Assembly: GCA_038501625.1 (NCBI GenBank)
Contig: JAZAYU010000196.1
Span: 1-64,000, forward strand
Length of the DNA stretch: 64,000 nucleotides
Origin: Corbicula japonica
Lineage: Eukaryota; Mollusca; Bivalvia; Venerida; Cyrenidae
Direction: 5' to 3'
Below are positions 46,915-57,479 of this stretch, in pieces. The first letter of the stretch is position 1, and every line of letters begins with the position of its first letter. The translations under genes and the position numbers were made by a program. The notes beneath the pieces were generated by a model. It did no database searches and had not been told where the DNA came from. It worked only from the letters and a program-made list of their open reading frames with translations.

Positions 46915-48055
46915 TATTTGGTAAATAATGCAATAAAGGTTTTCTTAGAGAATGTAATTAACAGCTGTTTTATTCAATCTTCAATGATTTGTCAAAGCAA
47001 AATCTGAGATTTTTAATTTAATAATAAGAATAACTTCGGATTACATTTTTGTTCGGTCTGGAGAAGCTACGGTGAGTGCAAATAATAAGACTACTGAAAG
47101 ACTCTCAGTGACATGGTAAATGCGAAAGACAGTTTGCAGGCAGACTTATAATATGGGTGAGTTTGGATTTGTAATGCTGAAATATTATGTTTTAAATTCT
47201 GCATTACTGAGAAAATGCTATCAATTTTAACGTCATCGACTTAGAAATGATTATCTTATTAAATAGAATATTATAGGAAATGATAGTGCCTCTAGCTGGG
47301 AGCGAACCCGCACCGTCACGGCGACAGCGCCTAGCCCTGCAATTCCTGCGACGCAACCAACTGAGCTAGCCGGGACAACCCCAAAAAAGGTTGATCGGAT
47401 AGCCCTGATATACGTAAGAAATCACTGCATGACATCGGTAACGGGTTATAATACTGATAACAGTACTGACTATATGTACGGGGAGACTTTTTACGGCCTC
47501 CACAAGTTATATAGTTGAAAAAGTAACGATTACTAAATGTAAATGTTTTTTAGAATTGCTTTATTTCAAGATATCACTGAGTGCTATTGTTGTGGGATAC
47601 AGTGCCAATGTATGTTGTATTTGTTTAACAAACGGCCCCCGGTTCCGTAGTTGTGTGGTCCCCAAGACCAAGTTTGTGTCGTATGTGTGATAACACGGCC
47701 CCGGTGCCAGCTGTGTTGTGTATGAGCTGTTAACGTTTATTTGCAGTATGATTTATGTAGCCGGTGCATTATTCCTAGTTTTGTTGTGTTAATTCAGCCA
47801 GTTATTGTTGTCGTCTTGTATATGTTTGAAAAAACTGTCCCTTGTGTCATTGTTGTGTGGTTTTATGTTGCAGTTGTGCCTGGAGTTTACATACAGATGG
47901 CCGTTCGTTTGTGATTTCTGTTGTGTTTGATATGTCCCATGAAATCGTTGTTGTGTGGTCCGTGGTTTCTGTGTTGTGTGTGTTTGATGCTCGGTCTCTG
48001 GTGCTGTTGTGTCAAATAAGTAGTTCATGTGGTTTATAAATATTCTGGTGCTTTA
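46915..48055 (+). repeat. Tandem duplication, unit A (about 1.15 kb)
   Basis: Collinear with 48,056-49,265. Shared landmarks are GTAAATAATGCAAT, GGAGAAGCTACGGTGAGTGC, TGCAGGCAGA, CAGTTNTTGTTGTCGTCTTG. This unit carries an extra family S insertion and a single proto-copy of the GGTGCC-rich motif. Confidence 0.87.
47278..47505 (+). repeat. Family S (antisense tRNA-like) insertion, 228 bp
   Basis: Matches the two copies at 44,493-44,924. Unit B lacks it: AATATTTTGGGAAGTTACAT near 48,414 corresponds to AATATTATAGGAA and GTTATAT flanking this copy. No long target duplication is visible. Confidence 0.85.
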
Positions 48056-49265
48056 AGATCACTTTATTTTTGTAAATAATGCAATGAAAGCTTTCTTAGA
48101 GAATGTAATAAAGAACTGTCTTATTCAATCTTAAATTATTTTTCAAAGCCAAAACTGACATTTTCAGTGTAATGATAAGAATAACTTTGAATTACTTTTT
48201 TCGGTCCGGAGAAGCTACGGTGAGTGCAAATAAGAAGACTATTGAGAGATTCTCAGTGACATTGTAAGAAAAGACACCTTGCAGGCAGATTTTAAGTCGC
48301 GTTGAGTTTGGATTTGAAATGTATTAAATATTATCGTTTGAATTATGCACCGCTGAGGAAATGTTATCCATTTTAACATCATTGGGTTAGAAATAATTAT
48401 CTTAATGAATAGAATATTTTGGGAAGTTACATAGTTGAAAAGTAACGATAAATAAATGTTAATGTTTTTCTAGAGTTGCTTTATTTCAAGATAACAATGA
48501 GTGCTATTGTTGTGTATTACAGTGCCTATATGTGTTGTATTCGACACACGGCTTCCGGTGCCGTTGTTGTGTGGCCCCCGGTGCCAAGTTTTTGTTGTAT
48601 GTGTTTGAGAACACGGCCTCCGGTGCCGTTGTTGTGTGGCCCCTGGTGCCAAGTTTGTTATGTGTTTGAGAACACGGCCCTCGGTGCCGTTGTTGTGTGG
48701 CCCCCGGTGCCAAGTTTATGTTGTATGTGTTTGAGAACACGGCTCCCGGTGCTGTTGTTGTGTGGCCGCGGTGCCAAGTTTATGTTATATGTGTTTGAGA
48801 ACACGGCCCCCGGTGCCGTTGTTGTGTGGACCCCGGTGCCAAGTTTATGTTGTATGTGTTTGAGAACACGGCCCCCGGTGCCATGTTTATGTTTAATTGG
48901 TTTGAGAACACGGCCCCGGTGCCGGCGTTGTGGCCCCCGGTGCCAACTGTGTTGTGTACGAACTGTTGCTGTTTGTTTTCAGTGTCATTTATGTAGCCTG
49001 TGCATTTTTCTTGTTTGTTGAGTTAATGTTTAGCCAGTTCTTGTTGTCGTCTTGTATATGTATAATTTATTGTGTCTGGTGTTTACGCACACAGATGCCG
49101 TTAGTTTGTAATTACAGGTGTTAATTGTGTAATATGTGTTTGATATGTTCCTTGAACTCATAGTTAAGTAGTCCTTGGTTTCTGTGTTGTATGTGTGTTT
49201 GATGCACGGTCAGTGGTGCAGTTGTGTGTAAAATACGTAGTGTCTGTGATTTATGAATATTCAGT
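48056..49265 (+). repeat. Tandem duplication, unit B
   Basis: Second unit, without the family S insertion, but with the GGTGCC-rich motif expanded into a minisatellite. The 181-codon plus-strand frame at 48,476-49,021 is a by-product of that array. Confidence 0.87.
48530..48935 (+). repeat. 65-bp minisatellite, about 6-7 units
   Basis: The unit runs GAGAACACGGCCCCCGGTGC, CGTTGTTGTGTGGCCCCCGG, TGCCAAGTTTATGTTGTATG, TGTTT. Units vary by a few bases and small deletions. Confidence 0.93.
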
Positions 49266-49676
49266 TGCTTTGTAGATTGATGACTCGATCCCGAGACCTA
49301 CTTTGGTTAGATCTGGTGTTAACAATACAAGTGCTTAATATTGTTTTTGACAGTGGCCGAGATGTCCGTGATGGTTCCAGAAATAATTTGGTGAAGTTTT
49401 AAATGGGTACATTTGTTTTCGTTTTTGTCGAAATTATGAAGTACACTCTTTTCACAGGTTAAGACGACACATGCATACGTTACAAGATTTGTGACAATTT
49501 GTTAAAATTTTAGTTTTATAAAATGTAAATGCTTTTCAACTGCAGTGCTCATCAGTTGTCTCTCTGTTTGATTCGATATTACCGCTGAATACAAAGACCT
49601 AATCCTAGTTTTTGTTTGTGTTTTACGTATTATGAGATAAGGAAAAAATTAATTTACTCAGGTTAAAGTGAGTAAA
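49266..49676. other. 3' end of unit 1 with terminal stem-loop
   Basis: No gene. 49,563-49,676 is the right-end segment shared with 50,284-50,398. It finishes in the stem-loop TTTACTCA...TGAGTAAA (49,653-49,676), directly abutting the next unit. Confidence 0.8.
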
Positions 49677-50374
49677 TGAAATTAATTACGTTTCGAATAA
49701 TACGAACTTTACGGTAATTATTCGTGTGGAGCAGGGCCTATTAATTGTTGATTAAATAGACCCTGTGTGGAGGGAAAAGGTGCGTGTATATCGTGCGATT
49801 AGCCTATTTAAGTATTGGTTTTATCTGTGTACACCATTCGAGGCGTTTCTTTTCAGCGGTAAGCATGTCGGCACCCGCCCACCCGCCCTATATGTTGTAA
49901 ATATATTGTTTTAGGATGGTTGTCAATGCTTAAAAGAACTTCCAGGTAATAAATAGAAATATGATGTAAATAAAATGTTTATTTTTGTTTCAGGTGTTTC
50001 GAGTTTGGTGTATTCTCTTAGTCATAAACAATATATTTATTTATCATGTAAGAAATATGGATATTTTAAGGCCATTCACTAGTTTCAGGTTCGAGTGGTA
50101 CTATTAGATGAAGCTTTATCCAGATGTGTTAAAAGTTCTCGAGATTGTCTGCTAAACAGCTAAATAGCCAGAGCTACTGATGTCGCTTTTCATTGGGACG
50201 GTTCGCATATTACAGGCCCACTGATTTCTACCTCTATTTGGACAGTTTTTCAGCAACATGCACTTGGACTATACAGACATTTGAAAAATTTAATGTATAT
50301 TACCGCTGAATACAACGACCTAATCCTACTTTTTGTTTGTGTTTTTACGTATTATGAGATAAGGAAATAATTAA

Positions 50375-50398
50375 TTTACTCACGTTATAGTGAGTAAA
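50375..50398. other. Terminal stem-loop of unit 2
   Basis: TTTACTCAC-GTTATA-GTGAGTAAA, a perfect 9-bp stem. The next base returns to LINE endonuclease sequence. Confidence 0.88.
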
Positions 50399-51225
50399 AA
50401 TATTTAGATTTGTGGATTTTGAATGCCACGTTTCAGTAAAAAGAATAATATCATAATCGGATACAAAATTTAAAAAGTCATGGTCATTTAACTTTGACCT
50501 AATACCCTGGACATTCCAGTTAAGAAAAGTCAACTGTTTCTGACTTGCTTCCTACATTTCAGCTGTGTCAGTGTGTTGCGCAGCAGTCTCCGGGGCATGC
50601 ACAGATAGTTTCCTTTAGATGCGCAGACCGTGCATTATTACGGCGAGTATACTCCGGGATCACAACATTCGCAAGCTCTTTAATGGGAAGCGAATTAACA
50701 GTATACATTGTGTTATTAATGAACAGTCTGTTTCTATCAAGTGTTGCTCGTTTATTTATGTAGCTGGCCTTGAGCATCCACGGAACAAGTTGCCGACGCC
50801 TTTCCTGAATTATTTTTGGGTATTGATCGTTAACACCCTTTGAGATTTCATCTTTTCTGTTTAAAGCTACACTTTTAACTACGTCTTTCACAGGTGGATT
50901 GTGAAATTTTGCAACGATAGGGTGCGTTTTACCATGTTGATATTTGCCAATTCTATGCGCTCTGTAGATTTTTACGCAGTCAATATCTATATATGTCACT
51001 TTTACAAAAGTAAATTATCTTAGAGCCACAGTCTTCAGATTTGCGATCTTGGCTCATAGTTTCCTCCTCAAAGTCAAAAAAAAATTCCCTCATTGATCTT
51101 GTTTGCAGATCCACAATATCTTCTCTCAAACAATCATTTTCTCCCTGTTGACGCGCAAAATCAGCCGATAATCGCTCACACTTAAACTTTTCATCTTGTA
51201 ACATTTTGTCTAAGAATTATGTTTT
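50399..51225 (-). mobile_element. LINE 5' portion: ORF1 and start of ORF2 endonuclease
   Basis: Minus-strand ORF1 shows REDIVDLQTRSMRE near 51,100 (end of coiled coil). Then, one frame over, come KTHPIVAKFHNPPVKDVV near 50,920 and IIQERRRQLVPWMLKASYI, LFINNTMYTV, the L1-type nucleic-acid-binding C-terminal pattern. It stops near 50,568. ORF2 starts at 50,533 (MTFLNWNVQGIRSKL, DIILFTETWHS) and runs into the large insertion after STNLNI. It is the same copy as 35,600-38,815. Its 5' edge lies about 40 bases past the stop of the Mab-21 gene. Confidence 0.88.
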
Positions 51226-51260
51226 GATGACACTTGTTAACACTTTACAAGGTTCTGAAA

Positions 51261-52690
51261 CTAAGACAAATATTGTTCCAGACGTCTACCGAGCAAATCA
51301 GACAACATTTGAAAATTTCCAGACAAGATCATCCTTTCTGGAACAACAAGATCCGCCAGTTCCGATGTTAATGCTAAAATACGTTGATCAGATATATGAA
51401 AGTCCTCTAACGAACCGGTCTTTCCACATAATTGATCGATAACAAAGTGTTTGATTAATAAACAGCCCATGAGTAACAGTAGCAGTTTTTCTATCTCATC
51501 TCTTTTTTTCCCATAGAAGAATATACTGCTTGGAGCTAAGATCAACGATAATTGGGAATGCTTTTTAAAAATGTTAAGTCTGCAGAAAATGTTCCTTCCT
51601 TCTTTAATCAAATCGTCTAATCTGTTGATTAGTTTCTGTTTATTTCGTAATGTGGGTCTGAAGGCGATCAAATTTCTCTCTGGAATTACATAGTTTGGTA
51701 AATGGTTCTTAATTGCACATGTTCTCATAAACGATAAGCATTTTACTATCTGGTCAAGGAGCAAGTCCGGACTCGAAGTTAGTGAACACACCCGTGGATT
51801 TGAATCGCGTACCTCCGAATTTAGTTCACATATCCAGAGAACAACATTTTTTACAACATAAGAGGATATAACAGGGAAGTCTTGGTAAATTAATTCTTTC
51901 GCTATCATTTTCATTATGATATACAACTTAAATTGTGTAGAGTTTAGATTACGAATTATCTTGTTTTCTGTCATCACATAGGATATTCGCCATTCCAGAT
52001 CTGGATTTTCTCCCTTACTAGATCCCATTGGTACAATATAGCCTTCAGTTGAACATATGTTGTCAATAAGACTGCGAGAAAACCAGTCACGGCGGCTTAA
52101 TCGTGTTGCCAACTTAGATGTATATAGTGAACTATAAAAGCAAATGCTGAACACTGTGTTCCCATCCGTTACAAAACACGAGGGTCCTATGACCTGGTCA
52201 GCTTTGCTTAAAATTTGCAATGATAACAGTTTTTTCTTCGAAATGTTTTTAAAGATTGCACATGACACATATGATATGCCATCTTGTGTAAAGTGGAACT
52301 TTGAACTGGATATAATCTGCCCCAAGATTGCAAGATCTTTGGTATCAACAGCCGCAACTCTTGTATATCCAGGTGGGACACTGTCATTGCGTTCTGCCTT
52401 TAAGATATGAAAGTCTGATGATATGAAATTGTTTTCTACACATGAGACATCTTGCGTTACAAACATAAGATCTGTACCGCCGCAGAGCGGCAAAGATGCG
52501 CCTTCAGCGCGGCTACCAACTGCTATAAGAGTTATGCCGGAAAAGCGAAAGTGTCTTGATTCTAAATTCACTATGGCATCATTAGCGCACTCTCGGTATT
52601 TTCGCATATCATCACTATATCCAAGGTTGTCCAGAAGAAAGCAAACGACGGATGAAAACGTTCTGTTCCATTCCTTACCTTCTTGGTATG
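51261..52690 (-). CDS. Mab-21 / cGAS-like nucleotidyltransferase exon (last exon)
   Basis: 476 codons including stop, open throughout, behind the acceptor TTTTCTAAGTTTCAG (exon base 52,690, phase 1). The fold starts with KEWNRTFSSVVCFLLDNLGY and FSGITLIAVGSRAEGASLPL. GSRAEG is the nucleotide-binding Gly-Ser motif. The metal-binding strand reads CGGTDLMF, where relatives usually have two acids (D-x-D or E-x-D); only one Asp remains, so catalysis is doubtful. The C-terminal half (LNSTQFKLYIIMKMIAKELI, SYVVKNVVLWICEL) matches Mab-21 helices. Family members sense nucleic acid and make cyclic dinucleotides, or have lost that activity. A LINE lies just downstream. Confidence 0.88.
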
Positions 52691-53715
52691 CTGAAACTTA
52701 GAAAATTATAAAAATATACTTGCGAAGACGGAGTCGATGATTGTAAGATTCCCCAACCCCTTCACAAACGAAACGTTTCTGAATGATTATATTAAACAAT
52801 GCTGAATTATAGAATATGTAATTGGAATATTTAAATAAATAAAAATGGAGTTTCGAAAGCCGAGCCGAGCCGAACACAAAAATATGAAAATATGCAGGCT
52901 AGGTTTGACTGAGCCTGTTCTAGGGCAATAATAGAAATGCATATCCGCGTGACAACAAAGAGAGACAAAAACAAACCGGCTCTTATTTCATAATTGTCGT
53001 GTATGGAGGCTTTCCAAATTCATTTCTAATCTATTTCTTGGTTGTATCACGTGTCTTCAACCGTTGTTTTTTTAATTATCGAACGAGCCTATAATTTAGC
53101 CTATTGGAAGTGCTTCTGTTTACAAATTTGGATCTCATCACCATTTCAGAAAGAGGAGACAGCTTTGGAAATAAGAACGTCTTTTTGACAAGTTTTATGT
53201 AAAATAAACACAACATTCATAAAATAAGAGTTTTGATGAAAAAATCAGACGTTTTTATCTTTAACATACACTATAAGATTTAGGTTATGAAAATAAAAGG
53301 AAACTAACTTTAGCTGTCATTATATAATTTTTGTTTTAACTTTTCTTACAAGCATGTTTACCCGTTAATTAAGTATCTCTTAGAATGAGTGCAACTATTT
53401 TGATAGGTTTTAGGTGATCCAATTTATGGGTAAAGCAATACGATTTTTGACCCTGTTTACTTTATAAGAAACTAGTGCCATCTTGATCTTAGTTTTTATG
53501 CCATATGTGACGTTTTTTTTGTAATTGATCGTATTGTATAATTTATTTCATTCTCTAATTCTTAAAAGTAAATTTGTGCGGTTCAGTAACATGCGTCTGG
53601 CTTTCCAGGATATGCGTTTTAATATGTTTAAAAATATGAAATAAAACCCATACAAGCATTACATCATTTGTGCTTTATAAATAACTTTTCAGAAAAAGAA
53701 ATGTAATCACTATAC

Positions 53716-53928
53716 CTGTGCTTCTTGTTAGCCCAGGCTCTGTTTTCCTCTTTGCATTTATGCTACGTGAGGAAACTGTGTTTTCTTGATGTTTCAATTC
53801 CTTATACGCAGATTTTATTTTTGTGGCGGAAGGTAAATTATTATCCACAGTTGCAGTTTCCAAGATCTGAAAATCTTCTGGTAATGTTAAATCAGATGAT
53901 GGATCTTCCTTAAGAAACTGTTCAAAAT
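53716..53928 (-). CDS. Linker exon of the Mab-21 gene
   Basis: 213 bases, phase 1 at both ends, between acceptor TTTTTTCAG and donor ACAG|GTATAG. Reads DFEQFLKEDPSSDLTLPEDF and a Lys/Ser/Thr-rich end, with no stop and no known domain; probably a disordered linker. It keeps the frame with both neighbours. The intron 52,691-53,715 contains a family B scrap (52,848-52,945) and otherwise no feature. Confidence 0.7.
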
Positions 53929-54665
53929 CTGAAAAAATATGGGGTTTGTCTCATTAGATTTATTTGAAAACATGCGAAACGTGTTCACTTGCGGCAAAGT
54001 TGCACCAAATTTCGACATAATTTATTTTTAACTAAGGCGGGATCGGAATTTACGGTAACAGAGAAATTAAATCACGTGCTAGTTGTTCCATTCAAGACCT
54101 TCAAATTTGTTTCCAACAACCTAGCGGACACGCTATGCTTTCTTGGTTGGCTTTTTTTCTGTTTTAAGTCAACAGAAAAAAAGTCACCTGAACACATATG
54201 TATATGGGGCCTTCATTTATCTGGTCATGTGCTATCAAACAGGCATGCGCATCGAATGACAACTAACGGGTTAAAATTGCACTTCAAAAATATTGTCATA
54301 AGCCTATGTTTTAAACCAACAATGATTTTTCTTCATCTTTCTTACTGTGTAGAAAGCATTCTAATAAAATTTCGATAGAGAATTTACCATGACGTAAAAG
54401 AGATTTTATATTACAGAAATATTTTGTCACATTGCCTATATGTTTGTTAGCTTCGTTCATGATATTGCTAACATTTATTATTATAATTTTCGGTAAAATG
54501 ATAAATACGTGTTGAAATCATCAACATTTTCATTGCACGGTATGGCAAACTGTATTAACTGGAAAAAATAAACGCTACGACATATCCTCTTGGACACCAT
54601 TTGGTCAACGTTTTTCTAAAATTCGGAACAAAAGCAAGTTCAAATCATTTAAAAATCCAAATTTT
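53929..54665. other. Intronic sequence without recognisable content
   Basis: Part of the intron between the TRADD-N-like and linker exons. A 129-codon plus-strand frame at 53,989-54,378 has no recognisable domain. Confidence 0.4.
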
Positions 54666-54669
54666 GCAC

Positions 54670-56585
54670 AACTATTAAACTATCTGTGCTATTAACATCT
54701 TGTCTTACAGCTAAAAATCCATGTAATTATGTATTGCTAAAAGGTTTTTGAAAACACTGGCACAACTCTATTGTGGTCATTTAAAACTCATAAGACGTTT
54801 AAAAGATGATTTATTTTAAAACAAGGTTATCGGTATCACAAATTAAGGAAAACCTTTTGCAAGTTTTATCGCCGATACCCAGATTTAATTCATAAATACA
54901 AATGCAGTTTAAAATCACTTTTGCAACAAGGTATTTCACAGCCAGTTTTTTATGGAGATTTAATTTATAAACTTAAACAGATAAAAAGCAGTGTTAATTT
55001 CTCCCGGTTATTCGTAAAAACTATCTGTAAATTTAAAAAGAAAGGTTGGCAACATGATATTTTACAGCGCTCTGCAGGCCCGGTGATTAACCCTTCTACA
55101 GTTGATCATTATGCTTACCTCTTTGGTTGCACGTCGGTGGCAGGGGTTTAAGAGTTTATAAAGGTTAATGGGGAAATCTTTTCTTAAAAGAACATAGAAG
55201 CTCGATTTGTTTCTTTTATCCCTGTCATCGTGTTCTTGCTGATTTTACTCCAGGAGCTCTGGTCTCGGTAAGATCATTGAGTAACCGCCCCTTCGGCTTT
55301 GCAATGCTCTTAGCTTCTTATGTTTTATATGTTTGTGTGCTTTTGCATGCAACATTGTTAAGCCGATAAGTGGGTTGGAGTCTTTTCACAAAGACAACTT
55401 GTACTTGTTTTGTGATATGAGAACCTGCTGGGGAAAGTGTGAGGTTGGTGCACCCTAGAACCTGGTTTAAACCCCCAGTGGCAATTTGATTTGACCGAAG
55501 GCTTACCTCCTTGGAACGGTCAGTGGCAAAAAAATTTGCCACTGGAGCTTTAAACCAGGTTCTAGGGTGCACCGACCTCACACTTGCCCCAACAGGATCT
55601 CATATCACAAACCAAGCACAACTTGTCTTAGTGAAATAACTCCAACCCACCCATCAGTTCAACAATAGTGCATGCAAAGCACACAAACATATAAAACATA
55701 AAAAGCTTATAGCATTGAAAAGCCGAAGGTGTGGGTACTCAATGACCTTACCAAGACCAGAGCATCTGGAGTCAAATCAGCAAGAACACAATGACAGGGA
55801 TAAAAGAAACAAATCGAGCTTCAAGGTTATTTTAAAAAAAGATTTCCCTTTAAACATTCATAAACTCTTAAACCCCTGCCACCGTCGTGCAACCAAAGAG
55901 ATAAGCATAATAATCAACTGTAGATGGGTCACCGGGCCTTCAGAGCGCTGCAGAATATCATGATGGTAACCTTTCTCTTTCAATTTACAGATGGTCTTTA
56001 CGAATAACAAAAAATTGGCATTGCCTTTTATCTTTTTAAGTTTATAATATAAATCTCCATAAAAAACTGGCTGTGAAATACATTATTGCAAAGTTAATGT
56101 GATTGTAAACTGCGCCTGTTTTTTTTTTAAATCATAAACATCATTGTACGCTCTAGAAAAGCGAACATGCTGTGAGTTATAAACCGCGTAAGATGTTGAA
56201 TGAGTAAGGTCATTGTGTATCCGCCGTCTTGCTTAACAATTCCATTAGTTTTTTTTTTATATTTTATACGTGTGTGGTTTTGCATGCAACTTTGTCGACT
56301 TGATGGGTGGCTTATTTCACGAAGACATGTTCATATGAGAACCTGATGGTGGCAAGTGTGAGGTTCATGCACTCTAAAATTTGATTTAAATCCCCAGTAA
56401 CAAAATATTTCGGCGCTTATCGTTCCAAATGGTAACCTCTCGGGTTCTCAAAATACGTAATTGTTAGAAACTGATCATTTTATTAACCTATGCACTCTTT
56501 TCCTCTCTGCTTTTTGGCTGTTTAGGGGAGGCCGTGTGCTCTGGATGTGGCCATTTTTGATAGGCATTTTCATTTTTTATTTCCA
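54670..56585. mobile_element. Composite of three Penelope-type copies in alternating orientation
   Basis: Plus copy 54,670-55,490: a scrap of the fingers region, then KTFCKFYRRYPDLIHKYKCS-type post-RT sequence and a tail cut at GGCAATTTGATT. Minus copy 55,497-56,200, meeting it head-on so that the GGTTTAAACC region forms a large inverted repeat. Plus tail 56,205-56,585, ending near GATAGGCATTTTCATTTTT. All lie in the intron of the Mab-21 gene. Confidence 0.8.
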
Positions 56586-56836
56586 AATAAGGACACCCGG
56601 TATTCTTAAAAACCGAATGGAAGTTTTATTTTTAGCAGAAATATACTGATCCAATAATGATGCTTTCTTAATTACGTTAGTGGTATTTTTTAGTTGTAAT
56701 GCAGTTGGATACCTGTTGGAATTAATAGTCAGGAGAAACTAATGACAGTACTTACAGAGGAGGTTACCAAAGTATCTTGAAGTATTATTAAAACATCAGA
56801 TTTTGTTTTTAGAAAAAAAAATTCACAATAGCTTAC

Positions 56837-57247
56837 TTAAGGCAGACAAAACCCTGTTGAACTCGTCTACGTATATAACTGTTTCCAATCGTAACTTCTC
56901 ACAGCCGTTTAATGATCGCGCTGCCTCCTCCAGCTTCTTCAGCAATATGTCTAGTGTTCCATCGACGTAATCTCTTAGTAGAGTGAGCAAAGAAAGTATT
57001 GATGAACATTGGATATGCAAAACAATACATCCGACTTCGGTCTTTTTTATAGTACAACCTCTTTCCTTAAATTCGCTACACAAATCATTGACCGCATGTC
57101 TTAATTCTTTCACATCTTCTGTACATGCAGGCAGCTCGGTATCATTATAAATACATGTATCCTCGTTGAATAACTCCGCCATCATTCTAGAGGTTGATGT
57201 TTCTACTTGATGAGAACAGTTACACGTTCTTACTTCCATGGCCATTT
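56837..57247 (-). CDS. TRADD-N-like first coding exon of the Mab-21 gene
   Basis: Acceptor CACTATTTTCAG, start ATGGCCATGGAAG at 57,245, donor TTAA|GTAAGC after 56,837. From this ATG the three exons total 2,052 bases, exactly 684 codons with stop, and their phases agree. The exon has ELRHAVNDLCSEFKERGC, then EVGCIVLHIQCSSILSLLTL and LRDYVDGTLDILLKKLEEA. The pattern G-x-I-V-x-x-I-x-C ... D-Y-x-x-G-x-L resembles the TRADD N-terminal-like domain of invertebrate immune proteins, so a signalling-adaptor role is possible. Domain call moderate, exon call good. A 5' non-coding exon is likely, given the acceptor two bases before the ATG. Confidence 0.68.
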
Positions 57248-57479
57248 CTGAAAATAGTGTATTTAAAAGTATATAATTCAAAATGATGTTCATTTTTTAT
57301 GAAGATGATCTTTAAATATTTGTCAGTCGAAGATGGTGTTAACTTTTAAAACATTAAAATATGAGGCGTTAAACTGCGATGACAAATCTTAATTATTCAT
57401 TCACTTCCCATTTCTCTTGTTCATTGATAATGCAATGAAGTTGATTACCTGGTGGAGGATTTTCAACCTGTGCGTGACC

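Larger units (their letters stand above)
38816..50398 (+). mobile_element. 11.6-kb head-to-tail dimeric element inserted in the LINE (Helentron/HINE-like candidate)
   Basis: Unit 1 is 38,816-49,676 and unit 2 is 49,677-50,398. Both begin TGAAATT, then TACGTTTCGAATAATACGAA. Both end with GAGATAAGGAAA, then TTAATTTACTCA and a stem-loop closed by GTGAGTAAA. The right end, reversed, resembles the left end (AAATTAATTA and TAATACG shared), giving asymmetric subterminal inverted repeats. Excision rejoins the LINE endonuclease in frame at an A/T run, with no clear target duplication. The 3' stem-loop, T-T insertion on the minus strand, tandem copies and internal minisatellites are known traits of Helentrons and HINEs. 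No Rep or helicase was seen, so the class is inference; the boundaries are directly visible. Confidence 0.8.

Noticed and set aside
48476..49021. 181-codon plus-strand frame
   Set aside because: It is the 65-bp minisatellite read in one frame plus unrelated flanks; the paralogous unit A has no such frame.
38816..50398. LTR retrotransposon as explanation for the 11.6-kb insertion
   Set aside because: The right-end segment directly abuts the second left end, rather than both ends bounding a terminal repeat. No gag-pol, primer site or TG...CA ends are seen.
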